Shown: in pieces, positions 45,070 to 55,021 of the stretch
Position numbering within the stretch: the stretch's first letter is position 1
Layout of the letters: every line of letters begins with the position of its first letter
NCBI GenBank assembly: GCA_018658605.1
Contig: JABHUV010000370.1
Location: 1-56,034 of the forward strand
Length of the DNA stretch: 56,034 nucleotides
From: Planctomycetaceae bacterium
GTDB lineage: Bacteria; Planctomycetota; Planctomycetia; Pirellulales; Pirellulaceae
Direction: 5' to 3'
The notes under the pieces: generated by a model
Told to the model about the DNA's origin: nothing
Database searches by the model: none
What the model saw: the letters and a program-made list of their open reading frames with translations, nothing else
Position numbers and translations under genes: made by a program

Positions 45070-46740
45070 ATGTCTCGCTTTGCAAACAGCAATGAATTCT
45101 ACATGACCTCGCAACCGCGATGGGTCAGCAAGAATTTGTTAATCGCGAGGATATTTTCCACTGTATTTTTATTGATCATTACCCTTTCACCAACCACTGG
45201 TTGTAATGACGAAAAAACTGGAATCGATCACATAACTGAGGAACCAGCAACAAACAATCAACTCACCAACAATCCCGCGAGCGCGGACGCTCGAGTTCGA
45301 GCAGAGATTGACCATTTCTGTGGTGACTGTCATGTAACGCCTCCTCCCGCAGCCATTCCCCGTGAAGGCTGGTACGCCGAAGTTGAATTGGGATTTAAAC
45401 TCTATGAAGAATCCGGCCGTACCGACCTGACGCTTCCAAGACGCAGTGAAGTCATCGACTACTATCGAAGACATGCTCCTGAATCGTTGCCATCGCCGCC
45501 GCTCGCATCAGAAAATGGCCCCAGTCCTGTTGAATTCAAACCAACACACCACGCAATGCCCGCTATCTCTCCAGGCCAGCCATATAATGCCCCTTCTGGC
45601 ATTTCCAACGTTCAGTGGTACGACCAAGCCAACACTCATTTATTAAATCGCTCCACCCTAATGCTCTGTGACATGCGGGTGGGTATTGTTCAAGAAGCCC
45701 ATTTTGAAGGCCAATCACTAGTATTTGACCGTCGCGCCCTAATCCCCAACCCCAGCAATACTACATTGACCGATTTAGACAATGATGGCGTTGCCGATTA
45801 TTTGGTGGCCGACCTAGGAAGTTTCCTACCGGAAGACCACGCCAAAGGACAGGTTATTTGGTTACGTGAATCCCGAGAATCCAGTGATAAGTTTGAAACA
45901 ACCGTATTATTGGACGGACTGGGTCGAGTAACAGATATTCAAGCGGGCGATTTTAATCAAGACGGTCAACAAGACTTATTGGTCGCCGAATTTGGTTGGC
46001 GACTATCGGGTCATGTGTGGCAGCTTTTGCACACTGGCGTCGAGAACGGAATTCCCCAATACAAAAAACAACTCATCGACGATCGTCATGGCGTTATTCA
46101 CATTCCGACTGCAGATTTCAATGGCGATGGCCACTTGGATTTTGCATCGCTGATTAGTCAAGAACACGAGTCGATTGAAATATTTTTCAATCGCGGTGAT
46201 GGCACATTTCGTCGTCAGAAGATATTCTCTGCCGATAACCCAGTTTGGGGATCAACAGGAATAGACCTACATGACCTCGACCACGATGGCGACCTTGATA
46301 TTCTATTCACCAATGGAGACGTGTTTGACAGTTTTTACATCGTCCCCTATCAAGCAGCACATTGGATTGAAAATCACGGTAACGGAACGTGGAGTCGGCA
46401 TGTTTTACGCGCGATGCCAGGTATTCATCGCGCAGTCGCCGCAGATTTTGATAACGATGGTGACGACGATGTCGTCTGTTGCAGCATGATTAGCTCTGAC
46501 ATACGGGAAATTGGCGGCGAACAAAGTCGGGACTCTTTGATGTGGCTGGAACAAACCAAGACAGGGCAATTCACTGCTCGCTCGATAGAAATAGATAATA
46601 CAGAGCATGCCACCGTTACCGTTGGCGACTTTGATGGCGATGGTGATATCGACATTGCCGCCGGTCAATTTGATGACAAATTCGTTACGCCTCGTACAGA
46701 TATATCGATTTGGTGGAATAATTCGATTAATCAGCCTTAA
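45070..46740 (+). CDS. FG-GAP (VCBS) repeat lipoprotein with a c-type haem site
   Basis: 556 residues from ATG 45070; ATG 45103 would trim 11. The signal ends in a lipobox-like LSPTTGC near residue 42. A CGDCH haem-binding motif at 84-88, with VTPPPAAIPREGW after it, suggests a small monohaem cytochrome domain. The rest is a beta-propeller of FG-GAP repeats with Ca-binding loops: DLDNDGVADYL, DFNQDGQQDLL, DFNGDGHLDFA, DLDHDGDLDIL, DFDNDGDDDVV, DFDGDGDIDIA. Likely faces periplasm or surface. First gene of a same-strand set of six with the 46983, 48516, 50389, 52021 and 52905 genes. Haem attachment is inferred from CxxCH only. Confidence 0.8.
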   Translation: MSRFANSNEFYMTSQPRWVSKNLLIARIFSTVFLLIITLSPTTGCNDEKTGIDHITEEPATNNQLTNNPASADARVRAEIDHFCGDCHVTPPPAAIPREGWYAEVELGFKLYEESGRTDLTLPRRSEVIDYYRRHAPESLPSPPLASENGPSPVEFKPTHHAMPAISPGQPYNAPSGISNVQWYDQANTHLLNRSTLMLCDMRVGIVQEAHFEGQSLVFDRRALIPNPSNTTLTDLDNDGVADYLVADLGSFLPEDHAKGQVIWLRESRESSDKFETTVLLDGLGRVTDIQAGDFNQDGQQDLLVAEFGWRLSGHVWQLLHTGVENGIPQYKKQLIDDRHGVIHIPTADFNGDGHLDFASLISQEHESIEIFFNRGDGTFRRQKIFSADNPVWGSTGIDLHDLDHDGDLDILFTNGDVFDSFYIVPYQAAHWIENHGNGTWSRHVLRAMPGIHRAVAADFDNDGDDDVVCCSMISSDIREIGGEQSRDSLMWLEQTKTGQFTARSIEIDNTEHATVTVGDFDGDGDIDIAAGQFDDKFVTPRTDISIWWNNSINQP

Positions 46741-46778
46741 TCGACACCCGCAATCGACCAAAATCCCAATCACATTCG

Positions 46779-46890
46779 TATCTACTCTTATAGATAACGT
46801 ATTATTGACGTGAGACAATGCGTCTTGTGGAGTTCTCCACTTACAAAGATCCATGAGAAGTCTCTCATGTCATTGAATATCTACTCTTAT
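46779..46890. repeat. 13-bp direct repeats flanking three hairpins
   Basis: TATCTACTCTTAT occurs at 46779-46791 and 46878-46890. Between them are AGAC-AATGC-GTCT, GTGGAG-TT-CTCCAC and CATGAGA-AGTC-TCTCATG hairpins in a row. The direct repeats resemble a target duplication around a tiny insertion, but no terminal inverted repeats are seen. The stretch lies between the first FG-GAP gene and the first TPR gene and may be their mRNA spacer. Confidence 0.4.
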
Positions 46891-46982
46891 TTTAGGTGAG
46901 TTCGATCAACCGTTCCCATCCAAAATATTCATTTGCACAAACGTCTATATTACACATCCTTTACTCAAGTCGGAATAAATCA

Positions 46983-48467
46983 ATGGGTTCTGAAACCCCT
47001 CAAAACGATCAGGCCGATGGCACATCGAGCAATGACCTGCCGTCAACCGTGGCTGCAAAAACTACCCAATCTTCGGCTAACACAAATCGAGTAACACGAT
47101 TAGTTACCATTGCCTGTACGTTTGCCGCCCTATTAGCGGGAGGTTCATACTTTGCCACTACCTATCCGGTTAATGAAGCAAAGGCGAGTCTGCTAGACCA
47201 CAAGCTTGAGATCGCTCAAGAGTGGATTACATTTGCACAAAACATCCCCTTCGTTAAAAAGAGTCAAATTCACTTTTTGACGGCTCGGCTTGAACGACGC
47301 AAAGGCAATTATCGTCAGATGAGCAGTTACCTAGACCTTGCTCAAGACGCTGGTTACGATCCCGAAATGATCACACGCGAACGCATCTTGGCATCCGCGC
47401 AATCCGCTAATCTCGACAAGGCACGACCGCATCTCTCCAAACTTCTAGAAGATCCTCGTGGCGACGAACGTGAAATCTGCGAAGCATATATTATCGGATT
47501 TCTCCAATTTCAATTAAACGATTCGGCAATACAACTCGTTCAAGCTTGGCAGCAGGATTTCCCAAGTGACGCACGACCACATTACCTAGAGGGTATTATT
47601 TATAAATCCATGAATGTTAACAAGGGAGCCGAACAGTGTTTTTTAAACGCCCTAAAAGTCGATCCTAAATACTACGCCGCTGCCATGGAAGTCGCAGAGG
47701 TCCTACTCGAACTTAAGAATACAGAACGAGCTTTAAAATATTTAAAACTTGCCGAAGAAGACCCGTTACTATTAATTGATTCCTACGTTGCCCAAGCCCA
47801 TTGCTATCGAATGCTTGGTCAAGCCGACAAAGCAGAAAAAATCCTGCGTGTCGTGTTGCAGAAAACGCCCAATCATTATGCTGCCTCGAACGAACTAGGT
47901 CGAATTCTTGTGGTGGACAGACGCTATGCAGAAGCTATTCCGCTGTTGCAACCGATTGTAGACAACGACGAGCTATTAACAGACCCACGCCAATCTCTCG
48001 CCATGGCTCTGAGAGGCGAAGGACGACTTGAAGAAGCACAAGCACATTTTGACGTCGTTGGAAACATTAAAGACAATCTTGCCACAGCAAACCAAATCGT
48101 TGAAACCATTGGTAGTGGACCCGATAGCATTCACGATCGCTTGACGGTTGCCCAACTTTTTTGGAAATACGGGTCCGAACAAGACGCTATGGTTTGGATG
48201 AGAACAGCTTACCAACTCAATCCAAAACACTTGCCGACATTGGAATTCATGTTGACGTACTACCAAGAAAAAGTCAAAGCAAACCCAGAACTTCAAAGCC
48301 AAGTTATTAAATTTGAGCGAGAAATCGCTTTTGCCAAAGCACAAGCTAATAGAACTGTGAACGATGGCACTGCAACGACTGATCCTGAACCCTCCGCTTC
48401 CAAGACTTCCATTCAGCCCGAACAAAACCAAGCTATAGACACTGTCCCAGCACCATCCACTAACTAG
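46983..48467 (+). CDS. TPR-repeat protein with N-terminal membrane anchor (first copy)
   Basis: 494 residues from ATG 46983 (GGAATAA upstream); a GTG at 46896 would add 29 unlikely residues. Residues 1-36 are polar and Thr/Asn-rich, 39-60 form a transmembrane helix, and the remainder carries about ten TPR-type helical repeats, for example ARPHYLEGIIYKSMNVNKGAEQCFLNALKVDP, DSYVAQAHCYRMLGQADKAEKILRVVLQ and YAASNELGRILVVDRRYAEAIPLLQP motifs in pieces. The C-terminal 40 residues are low complexity. Topology is N-in with TPRs outside. Probably a scaffold for the neighbouring FG-GAP and ASPIC lipoproteins. Same layout as the gene at 50389. Confidence 0.82.
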   Translation: MGSETPQNDQADGTSSNDLPSTVAAKTTQSSANTNRVTRLVTIACTFAALLAGGSYFATTYPVNEAKASLLDHKLEIAQEWITFAQNIPFVKKSQIHFLTARLERRKGNYRQMSSYLDLAQDAGYDPEMITRERILASAQSANLDKARPHLSKLLEDPRGDEREICEAYIIGFLQFQLNDSAIQLVQAWQQDFPSDARPHYLEGIIYKSMNVNKGAEQCFLNALKVDPKYYAAAMEVAEVLLELKNTERALKYLKLAEEDPLLLIDSYVAQAHCYRMLGQADKAEKILRVVLQKTPNHYAASNELGRILVVDRRYAEAIPLLQPIVDNDELLTDPRQSLAMALRGEGRLEEAQAHFDVVGNIKDNLATANQIVETIGSGPDSIHDRLTVAQLFWKYGSEQDAMVWMRTAYQLNPKHLPTLEFMLTYYQEKVKANPELQSQVIKFEREIAFAKAQANRTVNDGTATTDPEPSASKTSIQPEQNQAIDTVPAPSTN

Positions 48468-48515
48468 TCTCACCTAGCACACACCAATTCCCAACTCTAC
48501 CAAACTAACATTGCC

Positions 48516-50324
48516 ATGAAACACAAACACACTAACTACTTATTTGCATTCGCCATGGCACTAACGTTGAGCCTCAGCGGCTGCCAAGGCGATGATCCAC
48601 TAGATCAATTATCGAATTTGGATGACATCGAAATCGATGAAACGGGATCTACTAATTCCTTGACTGAATTAAGTGAAGATGTGCAATTAGGTTCACGTGA
48701 CGTTGGTAAAAATGTGGTATTGCATGACATTACCAACGACGCTGGTGTTGATTTCACGTATCGAAATGGACACGAATCTGGAAACAATTCCATTCTCGAA
48801 TCACTCGGTGGCGGAGTGGGAATGCTCGACTATGACATGAATGGCACCATCGATCTATTTTTCCCCGGTGGCGGTAAATACCAAAAACAGGTCATCACAG
48901 GTCATCCGGGAATGCTATACCGTAATAATGGAATGGCGCAGTTCACGGAGATTGCCACTGCGGCTTTTACAAATGATGCCTCCCTGTATACGCATGGCTG
49001 CCAAGTTGCTGACTTTGATAACGACGGCTTTCCCGACTTCATCCTCACCGGGTGGAACAGCTTGAAACTCTTCCATAATCAGGGTGATGGCACGTTTATG
49101 GAAATCCACGAACCCGCTGGACTAGACAACAAGAGTTGGAGTAGTAGTGCTGCCTGGGGAGACTACAACGGAGACGGAAATCTCGATTTATATGTTTGCA
49201 ATTATGTTAATTGGTCATTTGCCAATCATCCGTTTTGCGACGGACCCGATCCAGGACAACGGGAAATTTGTCCGCCTAAACTATATGAACCGCTACCTGA
49301 TGTTATGTACTACAGCAACGGGGATGGTACATTTTATGATGCCACGGCCGAAGCAGGTTTGAGTGACAAAGGCAAAGGACTCGGCGTCATGTCCGTCGAT
49401 TTTGACCTCGATGGCGATCTTGACATTTATGTCGCAAACGACACCGTTGCAAATTTTCTATACGTCAATCAAGGCAAAGGTAAATTCAAAGAACTTGCAA
49501 CCCTTTCAAGCGTCGCGTTTGACGGAATCGGCAATTCCAATGGCAGTATGGGTATTGATGTAGGTGACTATAACCTTGATGGCCATCCCGATATTTGGGT
49601 AGCTAACTTCGAACAGGAAGCTTTTGCCCTGTACCGCAATGATGGTGGATCGCTGTTCACCTACGTCTCCGACCGCACTGGTGTTACATCGTTAGGCGGT
49701 TTGTTCGTTGGTTTTGGCACTTCGTTTTACGATTTCGATTATGACGGCGACGAAGACTTAATTGTGTCAAATGGACATGTTATCAACTATCCACGTTCCG
49801 GTCGATTATTGCAAATGCCTCTGTTATTGATGAACGAAGTCAACAAGCAGTCAAACTACCGCAAGTTCATTCGCAAACGATTCGACAATCATGACTATAT
49901 GGATACACAACACTCGGGACGGGGACTCGCCATGGGAGACCTCGATGGTGACGGAGATGCTGATATTGTGTTCTCTAATAACGTAGAACCAGCGGCGATT
50001 GTTGAAAATCAAACCAAGCAAACAGGTAACAACATTCGTGTCAAACTGATCGGCACACAAACCAACCGAGATGCCATCGGTTGCAGCGTAACATTACATT
50101 GCTCCACTGGAAAACTACTGCGGATGACCAAAGGGGGCGCAAGTTATCTATCGCAAAATGACAAACAATTGCATTGGGCATTACCAAGTGACGCCACGAT
50201 TGATCATCTAAGCATAACATGGCCAAATGGATATGTTCAAGAAATCACTAATGTACCCACCGATAAACCTCTCGTCGTTATTCAACCCTCTCCCGTGACT
50301 TCCGTTGCCACGACGACTCAATGA
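48516..50324 (+). CDS. FG-GAP/ASPIC-UnbV (CRTAC-like) lipoprotein
   Basis: 602 residues. Lipoprotein signal LSLSGC with Cys near residue 23. A propeller of FG-GAP/VCBS repeats spans about 70-500: LDYDMNGTIDLFFPGG, DFDNDGFPDFILTG, DYNGDGNLDLYVCN, DFDLDGDLDIYVAND, DYNLDGHPDIWVAN, DFDYDGDEDLIVSNG, DLDGDGDADIVFSNN. The end (about 510-590) is an ASPIC/UnbV domain (VKLIGTQTNRDAIGCSV, GGASYLSQNDKQLHWAL, ITWPNGYVQEITNV). Proteins of this type resemble cartilage acidic protein CRTAC1 and are calcium-stabilised surface proteins; function in bacteria is not established. Flanked by the two TPR genes, 48 bases behind the first. Confidence 0.9.
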   Translation: MKHKHTNYLFAFAMALTLSLSGCQGDDPLDQLSNLDDIEIDETGSTNSLTELSEDVQLGSRDVGKNVVLHDITNDAGVDFTYRNGHESGNNSILESLGGGVGMLDYDMNGTIDLFFPGGGKYQKQVITGHPGMLYRNNGMAQFTEIATAAFTNDASLYTHGCQVADFDNDGFPDFILTGWNSLKLFHNQGDGTFMEIHEPAGLDNKSWSSSAAWGDYNGDGNLDLYVCNYVNWSFANHPFCDGPDPGQREICPPKLYEPLPDVMYYSNGDGTFYDATAEAGLSDKGKGLGVMSVDFDLDGDLDIYVANDTVANFLYVNQGKGKFKELATLSSVAFDGIGNSNGSMGIDVGDYNLDGHPDIWVANFEQEAFALYRNDGGSLFTYVSDRTGVTSLGGLFVGFGTSFYDFDYDGDEDLIVSNGHVINYPRSGRLLQMPLLLMNEVNKQSNYRKFIRKRFDNHDYMDTQHSGRGLAMGDLDGDGDADIVFSNNVEPAAIVENQTKQTGNNIRVKLIGTQTNRDAIGCSVTLHCSTGKLLRMTKGGASYLSQNDKQLHWALPSDATIDHLSITWPNGYVQEITNVPTDKPLVVIQPSPVTSVATTTQ

Positions 50325-50388
50325 CAAACAATATTGCTAAATTATTTCCTGAAAATCATTTTCATCTTATCCTTTACACAATTAACCA

Positions 50389-51960
50389 ATGATGTCTCAA
50401 CAACAACCAAACGACGAAATCGAAAATAACGAAATCCTAGAAAACAGCGCTGACACGGGAATTACCGCTGAGCCAATTGATACTCTGTTTTCAGACGAAT
50501 CTACTGATACCTCCACAACCTCAGCCTTCACTTCGCTGCGGGACGACATGGAAGAACAGACCTTCGATTCAACTCCCACCACTGAAACGCCAAAAACGAA
50601 ACCAACGGTTACCACCGCAGGCATTGCGGGGAAAAGAACAGTTTTTGCGCTGGTTTGTGTCATCATGGGCGTCACCGTTCTAAGTATCATGACGTTAGAC
50701 CGTCGTACGCAAGGAATGACGTTTTCCGGTGTTAGTGAACTAACTTCCGAACAACATTTTCAGGCAGCACTTGATGCCTTGCATCAACGGCACATACCGG
50801 ATGTCATCACGCACCGCAACGCTCTACTCCTGTTGCCCGAACAGGACGATCGGGTCTCTGTCCTCAATGCGTTTATCGCATTAACTGTTGATAATCTGAT
50901 TGCTACAGCAGACCATCTAAAAGAACTTCAAGATTCCGATGATCCAATGATCACAACCTACCTTTATTACATTGCTGGTGAACTTGCGTTTAAACAAAAA
51001 CAATACGTCGATTCGCTGCAAGCTTTGAATGCTGCTATTGAAATGAGTGAACAAGCTAAACGCAAATTGGTGCCTGCCTACCAACTGATGGCGTCCATTT
51101 ATTATGACCTTGGAAATATGCAACAATCGATGGAATCAGCGACGATCGTTTCTAATCTTGATCCAAACAATGCTCGCATCTTCCGTTTCATGGGCATGGT
51201 GCAACAAGATTATGAACAATGGCAAGATTCCCTGATCGCCTATAAACGATATTTAGAGCTCGATCCCTTTGGTGATCTCCGTGAAACCGTCATCATAAGT
51301 ATGGCTGAAGTTCACATCAAACTTCGCCAATTTACCCAAGCGCTTACCCAACTAAACCGAGTGCGTGTGACACCACGCATCTATGCTCTCCGAGCCTCTT
51401 GCCATTACAACCTCGGCGACGCTCAAGATGCCTTCGATGCACTCAACAACGCCTTGACTCGTGATCCCGCCCAACACGAAGCCATTCTGCTTAAGGGAAC
51501 AATCGAAGTCCAAGATCGATCCTATACAAAAGCGGTCAACACGCTTGTCAGCGGCCTCCGTTATTACCCACGTGACGATGTGTTCATGTATAAATTATCA
51601 GAAGCTTACCGCGGCCTCGGCGATGAAACCAAAGCCGAGGAACTGGCCGTGCAATCAAAGACACTGAGAACAAAACGCGAACGATTCTCAAAACTTAATG
51701 TTGACGTCATTGGTGAACCAACAAACATCGCCATGCGACTAGAACTCGGAAAATTGGCGGAGGAGATCGGAAAACCTGAGATAGCCGTTACTTGGTACCA
51801 AGCCATTCTGACAATCGACGCTCAAAACCAAAAAGCGTTGTTTGAATTAGAACGAGTCATTGGTGAAATGACACGAGCGAATAACGCTACGGCCCCACTT
51901 GCACCACCGGTCGCTCCACAAAACCCAGCGACAACGCCAGCAAACCAACCAAACCAATAA
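50389..51960 (+). CDS. TPR-repeat protein with N-terminal membrane anchor (second copy)
   Basis: 523 residues. Acidic, Thr/Ser-rich cytoplasmic segment 1-80, transmembrane helix 84-103, then about nine TPR repeats (for example LPAYQLMASIYYDLGNMQQSMESATIVSNLDPNN-like and YALRASCHYNLGDAQDAFDALNNALTRDP-like units in parts) and a Pro/Ala/Asn-rich tail. Architecture matches the first TPR protein; the two may be paralogues forming a pair around the ASPIC lipoprotein. It lies 64 bases after that gene and 60 bases before the next. Role as periplasmic scaffold is inferred. Confidence 0.82.
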   Translation: MMSQQQPNDEIENNEILENSADTGITAEPIDTLFSDESTDTSTTSAFTSLRDDMEEQTFDSTPTTETPKTKPTVTTAGIAGKRTVFALVCVIMGVTVLSIMTLDRRTQGMTFSGVSELTSEQHFQAALDALHQRHIPDVITHRNALLLLPEQDDRVSVLNAFIALTVDNLIATADHLKELQDSDDPMITTYLYYIAGELAFKQKQYVDSLQALNAAIEMSEQAKRKLVPAYQLMASIYYDLGNMQQSMESATIVSNLDPNNARIFRFMGMVQQDYEQWQDSLIAYKRYLELDPFGDLRETVIISMAEVHIKLRQFTQALTQLNRVRVTPRIYALRASCHYNLGDAQDAFDALNNALTRDPAQHEAILLKGTIEVQDRSYTKAVNTLVSGLRYYPRDDVFMYKLSEAYRGLGDETKAEELAVQSKTLRTKRERFSKLNVDVIGEPTNIAMRLELGKLAEEIGKPEIAVTWYQAILTIDAQNQKALFELERVIGEMTRANNATAPLAPPVAPQNPATTPANQPNQ

Positions 51961-52020
51961 CTTTCCAACGTTTCCGTAAACACTCACACACAATCCACTC
52001 GTATTCTAATAGGTATTGCC

Positions 52021-52848
52021 ATGTCCATCGATTCAGACAATTCAAACGATGAAAGCCAGTCCGAACTTGATGCTGCAGATGAGCATTCCACACCGCTGGC
52101 GACTCCTGATGTGGAAGTTGACAAGAAGATCAATCCTCTTTTCTCAGACGAGGCCGACGACGATGATTATAATTTCGTCGAATCCGATGAACCTGAGTCT
52201 CGCATTGCGTGGTATTTTGCCGGCTTCTTCATAATCGTCATTGTTACGGGCGTTTTTCTACTCTTTATGTTTTTCTCGGGGGATAAGCCCCGAGTCACAA
52301 TTATCATCCCTGAATCTGAAAGCTGGAACCAAACGATTAATGGAAAACAAACGCCTGGCGATACACCGATGATGCTACCGGGCATGACCGCTCCTGTGAC
52401 ATTAACGGCTGAAGAGGCACGAGTTACCGAAACTGAGATAGTGATTGGAATTACCATTGGTAACGAGCACCGTGCGTACATCGTGCACGCATTCGCACCG
52501 TTAGGACAGAAGGTAATCAATGACTTAATCAATGAAATACCGATCACGGTAACGTATTGTGATATTTATGAGCGTGCTCGAGTCTTTACGTCACCTGAAC
52601 GAGGCGAGTACCTAACCGTCGGACTTGGTGGGTGGATGAATAAAGAAATGTTTTTCTATTTTGACAATGTCCGCTTTTCTCAGTCCTCACAGAACGCGCC
52701 CCTTCCTGATTACCCATATATTGTCACCACTTGGGGAGAATGGCTAGAAGCACATCCTGAATCACGTATTTATCTGGGTGATGGCGTTATTCCTGAAGAC
52801 AACCTGTCTTTCGATACTGACAAACCTGAAATTACTGCCGATCCATAA
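52021..52848 (+). CDS. Single-pass membrane protein of unknown function
   Basis: 275 residues. Residues 1-65 are strongly acidic and polar (DDDDYN, ESDEPES), followed by a transmembrane helix at about 66-88 (WYFAGFFIIVIVTGVFLLFMFF) and an external domain of about 185 residues without known motif: HRAYIVHAFAPLGQKVINDLINEIPITVTYCD near 140-175 resembles the heme- or DUF-type small domains that begin with a Tyr/His-rich strand, but no family can be named. It ends NLSFDTDKPEITADP. The N-in acidic tail plus single helix repeats the design of both TPR proteins in the same locus. Confidence 0.7.
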   Translation: MSIDSDNSNDESQSELDAADEHSTPLATPDVEVDKKINPLFSDEADDDDYNFVESDEPESRIAWYFAGFFIIVIVTGVFLLFMFFSGDKPRVTIIIPESESWNQTINGKQTPGDTPMMLPGMTAPVTLTAEEARVTETEIVIGITIGNEHRAYIVHAFAPLGQKVINDLINEIPITVTYCDIYERARVFTSPERGEYLTVGLGGWMNKEMFFYFDNVRFSQSSQNAPLPDYPYIVTTWGEWLEAHPESRIYLGDGVIPEDNLSFDTDKPEITADP

Positions 52849-52904
52849 ACACATCGATCCTCGCGCATTGTTAAATCGTATCGAGGTAATTAAAGAGCGC
52901 AAAC

Positions 52905-54947
52905 ATGGCCTGCCGTTTCAAATCTGTTGATGCTCAACCTCTGGGTCATCGTCCGCAACGCGGAAAAGCACTGACGCATCCCGCCACACCATTTCTCGTT
53001 TTGCTCTTGGTCGCTGTTGCTATATTAGGCTGCGGTCCGGATTCTAATATCACGCCAAAAGAGGGGCGGACTACAGTCAAACAGAATAACAGCAACAAGA
53101 ACAAACATCGTCCTGCGGAAGCAAAACCGCTTTCATTTTGGGATCACAATCGAACAGTCCCAAAACCAGCATCTACCGAACCACACTTTACCGGCAGCGA
53201 AAACTGTCGAGAATGCCATGCTGCTATTTATCAACAATATATGCGACACCCAATGGCGCAATCTATTCGTAAACTCGGAGGCCAAACACCACTAGAACAA
53301 TACCTACAAAACCCCACTTTTGAATCTGCCGGATATCAATATGAAATCCGCAGCGACGCCGACTCCCCTGAGTCACCTCCATCCGCGGTTGAACATATTG
53401 AACGAGTCACATCCTCGAACGGACAAACCGTACTTGAACAATCAATCCCCATGCACTACGTCGTAGGATCTGGGTCACGCGGTAGATCGTTTTTACATCA
53501 GGCAGAAGACCGATTATTTCAATCACCGATCACATGGTACGTCGAAAAAGAGTTATGGGATTTGTCGCCAGGTTACGTTCCAGGCAATCACCAACGATTT
53601 GAACGAGTCATTCTTGACAAGTGCCTTGCCTGCCACGCTGGTAAAGTCAATCGCGTCGCAAATAAGCACGATCACTTTGACAGTGAAACCCCTTTTCGCG
53701 AAATGGGAATAAGCTGCCAACGATGCCACGGTGACGCCCAGCAACACGTAAAAACTCACCGTCAGGGCACCTTTGAAACAGAACACTTTATAGTCAACCC
53801 TGCCAAATTGCCGACCGTCGAAAAGGAAAGTATTTGCAATCAATGCCATCTTTCTGGGAAATACAGAGCGCCCCGCTATGGAAAGTCTTTTTTTGATTTT
53901 CAGCCGGGAATGAAATTGAGTGACGTCTGGTCCGTGTTTATCGCTAATAGCACAGGGCAAGGCAACAATGCGGCCCCAATATTAAGCCATGTCGAACAAA
54001 TGCATGCCAGCGTCTGTTATCAAAGCCCCGCAACAAATATGACCTGCACCTCGTGCCATGACCCACACTTCAACCCGACACACGCTGAAAAAATAGAATT
54101 TTACCGCAACAAATGTCTGAATTGCCATAGTCCATCCGGTACACAGTGTAGCGAACCCATCGATCCTCGAACGAATTCTTCTGCGAAGAACTCCTGCTTC
54201 GCTTGTCACATGCCACGTATCCCCAATAGCGATATTGCCCATTCATCACAATCCGATCACCGAGTACTTCGCAGACCGACCGCCATCGCATTTGATAATT
54301 CATCGACCATTGTAAAAAAAGACACCGACGCAACCCCTTGGGTACTCTTCCTCAACACACAAGGACAACTTCCGCAATGGGAAATAGACCGCGCCACAGG
54401 CGAAGCATTGTTGATGCAATACGCATCTGTCGGTGAGGATCAATTATTGGAACAGGCCGAAAACGCATTGACCGCAGCAGCTCATCAGGTCAGCAACGAC
54501 AACCAATTACTAAGAAACCTAGGTCGCGTTTATTACTTACAAAACAAAACGAAGGAAGCAATCTCTGTATTGCAGCGAGCTAACGAGATTGAGGGAAACG
54601 ATGCCACCACAATAAGTTTGCTCGCCCTATGCTATCCCCGCCAAAAAGACACCACACAAGGAATCGCTCTGTTTTCTGAATGGCATGCCCAATCCTACCA
54701 ACCATCAATGGAATATGGGCTGTTTGCGGATTTATTCTATCAGGCAGGAAAATACCAAACAGCAATTGATCTGTTGCAAGAGAGCCTCCGCGTAAATCCC
54801 ACTCTAACGTTACATTACCGTAACCTGCATATTATCCAGTCTCGTATTGGCGCCCCCCTAGAAGGACAGAAAAATCTGCGCCAAGCGATCATTTTGGAAC
54901 AACTGACACAACCGCACCTGCTCGACAGGCCTATCGCCAATCCTTAA
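52905..54947 (+). CDS. Seven-haem c-type cytochrome lipoprotein with TPR domain
   Basis: 680 residues. Lipoprotein signal with lipobox-like AILGC near residue 43. Seven CxxCH haem sites: CRECH (101), CLACH, CQRCH, CNQCH, CTSCH, CLNCH and CFACH (about 431), plus a following HMPRIPNSDIAHSSQSDHR segment with extra His ligands, as in the multihaem cytochrome c554/NrfA-like superfamily. From about 480 to 660 there are TPR repeats (LLRNLGRVYYLQNKTKEAISVLQRANEIEG-type units in parts). Such a protein should carry electrons in the periplasm or at the outer membrane. Last gene of the six-gene set; its partners' FG-GAP protein also holds a haem site. The electron donor and acceptor are unknown. Confidence 0.88.
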   Translation: MACRFKSVDAQPLGHRPQRGKALTHPATPFLVLLLVAVAILGCGPDSNITPKEGRTTVKQNNSNKNKHRPAEAKPLSFWDHNRTVPKPASTEPHFTGSENCRECHAAIYQQYMRHPMAQSIRKLGGQTPLEQYLQNPTFESAGYQYEIRSDADSPESPPSAVEHIERVTSSNGQTVLEQSIPMHYVVGSGSRGRSFLHQAEDRLFQSPITWYVEKELWDLSPGYVPGNHQRFERVILDKCLACHAGKVNRVANKHDHFDSETPFREMGISCQRCHGDAQQHVKTHRQGTFETEHFIVNPAKLPTVEKESICNQCHLSGKYRAPRYGKSFFDFQPGMKLSDVWSVFIANSTGQGNNAAPILSHVEQMHASVCYQSPATNMTCTSCHDPHFNPTHAEKIEFYRNKCLNCHSPSGTQCSEPIDPRTNSSAKNSCFACHMPRIPNSDIAHSSQSDHRVLRRPTAIAFDNSSTIVKKDTDATPWVLFLNTQGQLPQWEIDRATGEALLMQYASVGEDQLLEQAENALTAAAHQVSNDNQLLRNLGRVYYLQNKTKEAISVLQRANEIEGNDATTISLLALCYPRQKDTTQGIALFSEWHAQSYQPSMEYGLFADLFYQAGKYQTAIDLLQESLRVNPTLTLHYRNLHIIQSRIGAPLEGQKNLRQAIILEQLTQPHLLDRPIANP

Positions 54948-55021
54948 TTTGCAACCGTTATCATCTGATTCACAAAACCAACAGTCGTACCTCGCACGCG
55001 ACTATATGTTTTAATATACTT

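Noticed and set aside
46405..46854. Minus-strand frame of 149 codons opposite the FG-GAP gene
   Set aside because: It is a shadow of the Asp-rich FG-GAP codons on the plus strand, with no family pattern or ribosome site.
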